Below are positions 58,412 through 64,000 of a stretch of DNA of 64,000 bases, piece by piece. The stretch is from Strongylocentrotus droebachiensis (taxonomy: Eukaryota; Echinodermata; Echinoidea; Camarodonta; Strongylocentrotidae): the NCBI GenBank assembly GCA_035222895.1, contig JAVYIG010000172.1:742688-806687 (forward strand). Direction: 5' to 3'. Under the pieces are notes generated by a model. The model had not been told where the DNA came from. It did not search any database and was given only the letters and a program-made list of their open reading frames with translations. A program made the position numbers and the translations under genes. How positions within the stretch are numbered: position 1 is the stretch's first letter; each line of letters starts with the position of its first letter.

Positions 58412-58854
58412 ATAGCTAGGGTCTAGATCTAGTAGGCCTAGGTCTAAACTCTAGTAATTATAAATAATGACAACTTGAAGCACGCTGAACCCACACAAAA
58501 TCTAAATATTAAATAAACAAATCCTAGTGTTGATGTTTTTTAAATATTTTGTAGATCTATTAATAAGTTTCAGGTTTACATCTAAATGAATAGGATTTGG
58601 AGTTGTTTGATTATCAATGGCACAGATAATTTTGGTCTAGATCTAGGCCTAAATAAAGTTGACAAGCACCGCGTCCCGATAATGCAACTGAACGAACGGA
58701 TGGCACTGATAATGATATTGATAAGTAAAGCCATCAGAGTCCACATCTACTAAAGATTTTAACAAGAGTTAATCCACTTGGATTATCAAAAAAATCATGC
58801 TTCGTAGATTATTTTAAGGTGTAACGTTAAATATAGATTTAAATTAAATCGATG

Positions 58855-59405
58855 ATTCATATTGCTCCGATTGTCTCATTTTCGCTCGCGTGAACATTGC
58901 CAGCATAACCCACTGACCTCTACCTCCTGAACGGATCATCGCACATTCCCATTCACTATACGTTACGTACTAAAAGGCTGTATTGTCTGACCGTTCATGA
59001 ATATCCATGTTTTTGCTAAACTCGGCAAAATGTTTGCTTTTACTAAATGGAAAAATTACGGTGGGGGGTTGGATGAAATGGACATAATGAAATAGGCAGA
59101 AATGATCTGTGATAATTCATGCTTTTTATGTTTCGTGTGCTCGACCTATAATCTTCAAATCGCTTGGTAAACTGAGTCCAAAGTTAGACTTGTTTCACAT
59201 GTGTATTATAGGCAATGACGAGCTTGCAACCTATTTTGAAAAATTACGGTGGGTGAACTTTCAAAAGTCAATGAGACATGAGGGCTCCAATGAAAGAGCT
59301 AGTGATAACGTACGTCGGGGTGGATGTGCTTTTCGTTTAAACAAAAAATGAATTTTTAACGATTTTTAAAAAAAACGTCCATAGGCTAACATGTTAGGCT
59401 GCTGA
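58855..59405 (+). repeat. Dispersed repeat of about 550 bp (inverted copy at 13.4-13.9 kb)
   Basis: Inverse counterpart of 13384-13929, nearly identical. Includes a plus-strand 80-codon frame at 59109-59351 that differs from its counterpart only by amino-acid-changing substitutions. The element class is unknown. The DNA right of it (59406-60120) has no recognisable gene. Confidence 0.75.
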
Positions 59406-60235
59406 ATCTGACCATGCTATGACGATAGGGGGCGTTGTGAAATGAGACTAAACGGAGCCATACGATTGGTGAATTAGATTCATGATGACGATCAAATCTG
59501 GAATAAAACAGTTTGATCTTGATGCAGATGAGCACCGAAATTCCCAGGGGTGGGCCTGCCGGAACCCCGGGGCCCTTACTGGAGTACTAGGGTGAATTGA
59601 CGGCAAACCGCAGTCAAATTACTTCATGACGATGAAAATCAAAGTGCAATTTCAAGAGCAATATTTAACTAGTCTTTTCCCCAAAAATCTGTTGTAACGA
59701 AATTACCGTACATTACGAAGACTATTGCAGCTTTTTCAAAATTGATGACTAAATTCACTTAATCTACTCATATTTCAATCAATTACTCACCCATTCTCAA
59801 TGAACTAACTCTTCCTAGTTTGTGCGAGTGTAGTAGCGTCGTGCATATGTACATCTGCATAATTAAAGTGACGCAATGAGGTCAAATATATTATCCGGTT
59901 TCTTAAACGATACTATCGATAAAATACATATTCATGAGGCACTTATCCAATCAAAAAGCCGCCTCGGGTGCTTATTTTGTCTTCAAATGATCCAAAAGAG
60001 GCGGAGCCTAATCCCATTCGTCTGCATGGTTTCCGCGCGTGCTGCTTTCCGTCTAGTAATTATATTTAAACGTCTTTGGTCATGGCAAGATGTGCGCGCG
60101 TTCTCTTGAGCCTATAACAGCCAGGGGCGGTATTCCGAACATTGTTGTAAGTTTTGTGCTATCTTTTGCTGTATCTTCCAGAGATAACACAGCGCTAATA
60201 TTGTTGTAAATTGGTATTCTGAACATTGTTTTATG

Positions 60236-60650
60236 ATTGATTGATTGATTAATTTTTATTCGACAAGCTTCCAACATACAACAATATACAATAATAACAG
60301 ATCAAAAATAAGTCAGCTTGAACAGGATAACCCACGAAAGCTCGAGAGCTTATTTCCAGTGGGGTCCCTTACAGACATGTATAAAATTAATAAGTTAAAA
60401 TAGTAATATTTACAGACAGATAAGAAAATTAAAAGAACTACTTATTAAAGATAATAATAATAATAACAACATTAAACTGATGATAGAAATGATATTAAGT
60501 ACAAGAAGAAAAAGAAGAAGGAGAATAAGAAAAAGAGGAGAAGGAAGAAGAGGAAAATAATGATGAATTTGTAGAATTTCTATAACGTACGAAAACATAA
60601 GTATATACAACATGAAAAAGTATGAACCGACAGAAGAGTAAAAATTTCAA
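60236..60650 (-). mobile_element. 3' end of a non-LTR retrotransposon (minus strand)
   Basis: Read on the minus strand it ends in aataaaaattaatcaatcaa, an (ATCA)n tail typical of some LINE 3' ends. Upstream of the tail are a gcttgtcg motif and A/T-rich sequence with GAA-rich runs at 60505-60560. It splits the agagataacac-containing repeat family on either side. No protein-coding part is present. Confidence 0.5.
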
Positions 60651-60774
60651 TCATCCCTGTGTTATCTCTTGAAGGATCGCCTCTATCTTATCTTTGACCA
60701 TTGATGACACGCCCATTTGTATGGACCCTACCAATCAAAATCTATTTTATATAAGCATGATAAGTAGGCCAACC

Positions 60775-62092
60775 AATACAGTCAGACCGCAGCGTGCGCG
60801 ATAATGAGGCTGTACGCTGATTTTTATTCAGCGTCTCTTTGGTAATCTCGTAAATTCACGTGTGCTGAAATTCACGAGATTTTCCTTTGTAAGGGTGTAC
60901 ATGCAGCTGCTTTTGTGGTCGATAACTTCAGTCAACATGACAGCATGCAACGGTAATTACTCTCGAGATTTTCAGCTTCAGTTTGATATGAAACTTGCCA
61001 TATTTCACAATTTTGAAACAATCCTTTTTCACCACTTTTATTGTCGTTATTTTTGTAACATTTCAACAGCTATTTTGTACCCGGAATTTCGCTTTTGGTT
61101 CCTGACTCTGGTACATAATTAATTTGTTTACTTTGAGATTCGTTAGAAAGATGAAAAGTCACTGATCAAAATAATGTCAAAACCTAATTGACGCAAAATC
61201 ATGTTCTCTTTATAATCATAGTAATTAAGACCCTAAAAACCCGGAAATTACCAATTTGTTCTTTCTTTAAAGGGCGCGAAATTGTGTGATTTCATACTCG
61301 TGCTCGCTCGCCGTCTGAGCAATGGCAATGCATAACTGATTATTAAACTCCAGGGAGCTCCGCCGCGCCACCGACTGGCCGAAAACAAAAATAAGAAAAA
61401 TGATTAAAAAAGAAATATTGAAGTAAATAACTTTTCAGACAGGCAGGTGTGACATATTTGATCCAGGGTCCTTAGATTGTTGTCATGACTGCTTGCGCGC
61501 ACGTGTATTACCGGCGCACGGCATAAGGCACGCTAACTAAATATGAGTATTCAGAATGTTAATTTACCAAAGCGGGAAATATGTGACGTAGTTGACGTAT
61601 TTGACCAATCAGAACTCTCTATTATCGCATCGGCAAAATTGACTACTTCTATTAATTATTCATAAACATTCGCGTGATTTTTCTTGGTTCTTGACTCTGG
61701 TACAGCATACAATATAATCATTTTGATATCATTGTAAAGAAAAATATTTATGCTTTATGCTGATTATAACATCTTCTTGACGCAATAATGTTTCTATGTG
61801 AAAATCAGCCCTAATCTTTAGATAGATTTATCGTCGAAGAACCCAATTTTTTAGGCGAAATATCTGTTTCCAAATATATTTAACATGATTGTCATATAAG
61901 TATATAGAGAGTGCAACTTCTTATCTTTAAAATAAGACCCATTTCATGAGAAATGAACAATTATAAAGGCAAAAACTGCCGATCGGGAAGATCGTCTGCA
62001 CTACACATTACGCATGCAAGACACGTAAATTCTTGCATGTACGTGCTGAATAAAATAGAGGGTTTTCGCACCGGCTGCGGTCTGACTGAATA
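60775..62092. mobile_element. Non-autonomous DNA transposon, 15-bp inverted ends
   Basis: The element spans 60779-62088. Its ends are CAGTCAGACCGCAGC and the exact complement. AATA is found on both sides (60775-60778 and 62089-62092), a possible 4-bp target duplication. It contains two diverged direct subrepeats with ttgacgcaa and actctggtac (about 61098-61215 and 61690-61800). There is no long frame, so it needs a transposase in trans. Superfamily not assigned. Confidence 0.75.
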
Positions 62093-62231
62093 GGAATACT
62101 TCATGCCATTTCTGAAGATGCGCCCGTAGCTCATACTAATCTAGAGCGTAATGAGTTAATTGAGCGCTTATTCATGCGCGTCATCATATGCGCTGTGGCG
62201 GGTGGATAATGAAGACAAGTCACGCGTTCAC

Positions 62232-62741
62232 TTAAAGGTATTACAAAGTTTTGGTATGGCGACATGAATTTGGTTCAAATTAACATATTGTAAGCATATG
62301 CGTTCCTACAACATTCATTGATCGTTGTCCCGGTTGAAATCGAGTCTAAAGTTATGAAATTATAAATAATAAACTTTTTATGTTGTATAGCTCCCTCTCA
62401 AGGTCAAGATATCAATTTAGCTATGAAACAATGTTTCTTGACTAAAATCGACCGATTAGCCATTCCCGTTTGGAAAGTATATATCACAACTACATATTCT
62501 GAGATTTTCATGGTCGCAGCTACCATTGTACGGCGATAGGCGCTATTTGAAATTTATCAAAATTTACCGGGAGCACCGGTAAATTTTTATATTCAATTTT
62601 TCTCGAAAACAGAAGTGTTTTAGGGGTTAATTTTGTTAGTGCTTATAATACATCCACAGGGGCAACCAAATATATCAAAATTGTAAAGATTCATTATCCA
62701 CCCAATTTTCAAAATTTCCCAGAACTTTGTAATACCTTTAA
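62232..62741. mobile_element. MITE with TTAA target duplication
   Basis: The element spans 62236-62737 with ends AGGTATTACAAAGTT and the complement of AGGTATTACAAAGTT, followed by a T/C mismatch. TTAA flanks both sides (62232-62235 and 62738-62741). TTAA duplications occur in piggyBac and Kolobok elements; AGG ends fit Kolobok better. No coding capacity. Confidence 0.82.
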
Positions 62742-63469
62742 ATGAGAGCATTAAAATCGTCATTATCCTAGCATGTAATTTCTTAGAAAATTCTCATCTG
62801 TGATGGTTCCGGTCAACACACAATCTTCTTCTAACTCGTCTATTGGCACGAATTTGGTTCTAAGCAAGAAAGATTGCCGCCATTATATCACCACGAAAGA
62901 TACAACAACCCCCTACCTGTTGTAAATATTGTTGTAAATACCATGCAAGATAAGATAAGATAAAAGATACAACAACTTTCAGAATACCAATTATCTTGTC
63001 ATAAATTATTATCTCCCGTGGGCGTATGCAAATGAGGATTAAGCGCCATTTTTTTTACAGGAGCGACCAAAGAGATGAGAGAAAAGATACAACAAAAGAT
63101 ACAACAAAAGTTGCAACAATGTTCAGAATACCAACTTTTTCTTATCTCCAAAGATACAACAATATTAGAGATAACACAGGGTTCAATACCGCCCCAGGTC
63201 TCTCGAAGCAGTCGATATCTCTATACCAATGACAATCTATGGCACTACCCAGGGCGTAGATGTCTAGGAGGATTTAGAAGCAAGAGGAAGTGTAATGAAT
63301 AAAGGTATTCATCAGGTTCACTAAAGCCACGAATATCAAATTTGCTTGCCTAATTTGATAAGCCTTCAATAATTAAGACATACAAATACATTTTCTTTAT
63401 ATGCATTCATATTCATTGCATGACGTTATGAGGAAAGCAATCTCCTGAAGACATACTGAGTGAGGACAT

Positions 63470-64000
63470 GATTAGGCCAAAAAAAAATTGTTTGGTTGTC
63501 CTCGATTGCTATTCTGGAGTAGGGGCGGGCGGGCGGGCGGATTTTTTATTTCTATTTTTTTTTTTAACTTCATTTTTTGTGTGTCTTTTTTTGATTCCCC
63601 CCCCACCATTTTTTTTTTTTTTAATAATTTATTTCCATAAAAAAATTAATTATTGGGATTGTCAAGCATTTAAACAAACAAAGTCTATAAAACACTTTAA
63701 TATGGTAACAGACTAGTTTAATGTACAATGAATATCAAGACCAACACAGAAAGTATTTTGGGCTTTGAAATACAGCACCTTTTAAATCTCCACTGTACTT
63801 CTTATAGCTACTTGCACCCTCTATGTAGCGAACAATGCCTAATCGGTGACCATTGGTCCCCCATTATCCTCTGTATCTTATATTAACTGAGAGCTGATTT
63901 GATGAGATAACCACCTGTCCAGTGAATTTGCAGGGTGGTCTAATCCCTCCTGTAAACTAGTACAGATGGGCTTAAAATGAGTTTAAGAATGCTCAGAACC
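63470..64000 (-). repeat. Dispersed repeat, inverted copy of 28140-28680
   Basis: From ccaaaaaaaaattgtttggttg to the window edge the sequence is the reverse complement of the repeat at 28 kb, with different lengths of the A/T, G and C runs. It continues beyond the window. No protein frame. Confidence 0.75.

Larger units (their letters stand above)
60124..63195. mobile_element. DNA element with GGGGCGGTATT ends containing nested insertions
   Basis: The left end GGGGCGGTATT (60124-60134) is repeated inverted at 63185-63195. Both sides carry the family subrepeats ggtattctgaacattg, agagataacac and gatacaacaa, in inverse orientation to each other. The 3.07-kb interior has no transposase. It does contain a LINE tail (about 60236-60650) and two further elements (60779-62088 and 62236-62737). 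I find no clear target duplication. An alternative is two separate small MITEs of one family in opposite orientation. Confidence 0.6.

Overview
This looks like metazoan nuclear DNA. It is AT-rich and gene-sparse, and it carries long microsatellites, homopolymer runs, many MITE-like elements and several non-LTR retrotransposons. There are no operons, no ribosome-binding-site pattern and no rRNA or tRNA that I could see. The only host genes I can support are single-exon rhodopsin-class GPCRs. Lineage-specific tandem arrays of intronless GPCRs, together with this repeat landscape, fit a marine invertebrate deuterostome, most likely an echinoderm. That assignment is inference, not proof.

Layout. 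From 1 to about 49.1 kb the window is one GPCR array with every member on the minus strand. I count 16 GPCR loci. Five have open frames of 435-450 codons from the family start codon (6149-7456, 15234-16586, 18384-19718, 38525-39862, 47612-48946). One is open but cut by the window edge (1-269). Two are broken by a single small deletion (24660-25996, 31790-33118). Two carry several lesions (8885-10181, 11864-13130). Two have large internal or terminal deletions (19873-20361, 45214-46381). Four are N-terminal relics (3986-4198, 23793-23966, 26972-27245, 34270-34544). Two more loci survive only as duplicated flanks without a gene (near 2424-3187 and near 43660-44930).

The right part of the array (15-49 kb) has a repeated order of three subtypes, here called C, D and G after three of its genes. 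Each repeat keeps a different subset of the trio, so the locus records rounds of block duplication followed by uneven decay. Paralogous blocks also supply 'empty sites' that date and delimit individual transposon insertions.

The receptors keep the class A core: N1.50, D2.50, DRY, W4.50, P5.50, TWLP in TM6 and NPxxY in TM7. They also have the aminergic-type W7.40/Y7.43, a long loop 3 and a very short tail. They lack the aminergic Asp3.32 (Gln instead) and the TM3 Cys3.25, and I see no conserved loop-2 cysteine. They are best called orphan aminergic-like receptors.

From 49.1 to 64 kb no host gene is recognisable. This part holds microsatellites, a 712-bp tandem duplication of a retrotransposon-like 3' region, an apparently intact CR1/jockey-like LINE with a 991-codon ORF (53099-56074), and a nest of DNA transposon derivatives at 58-63.2 kb. 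Its right end is an inverted copy of a repeat found at 28 kb.
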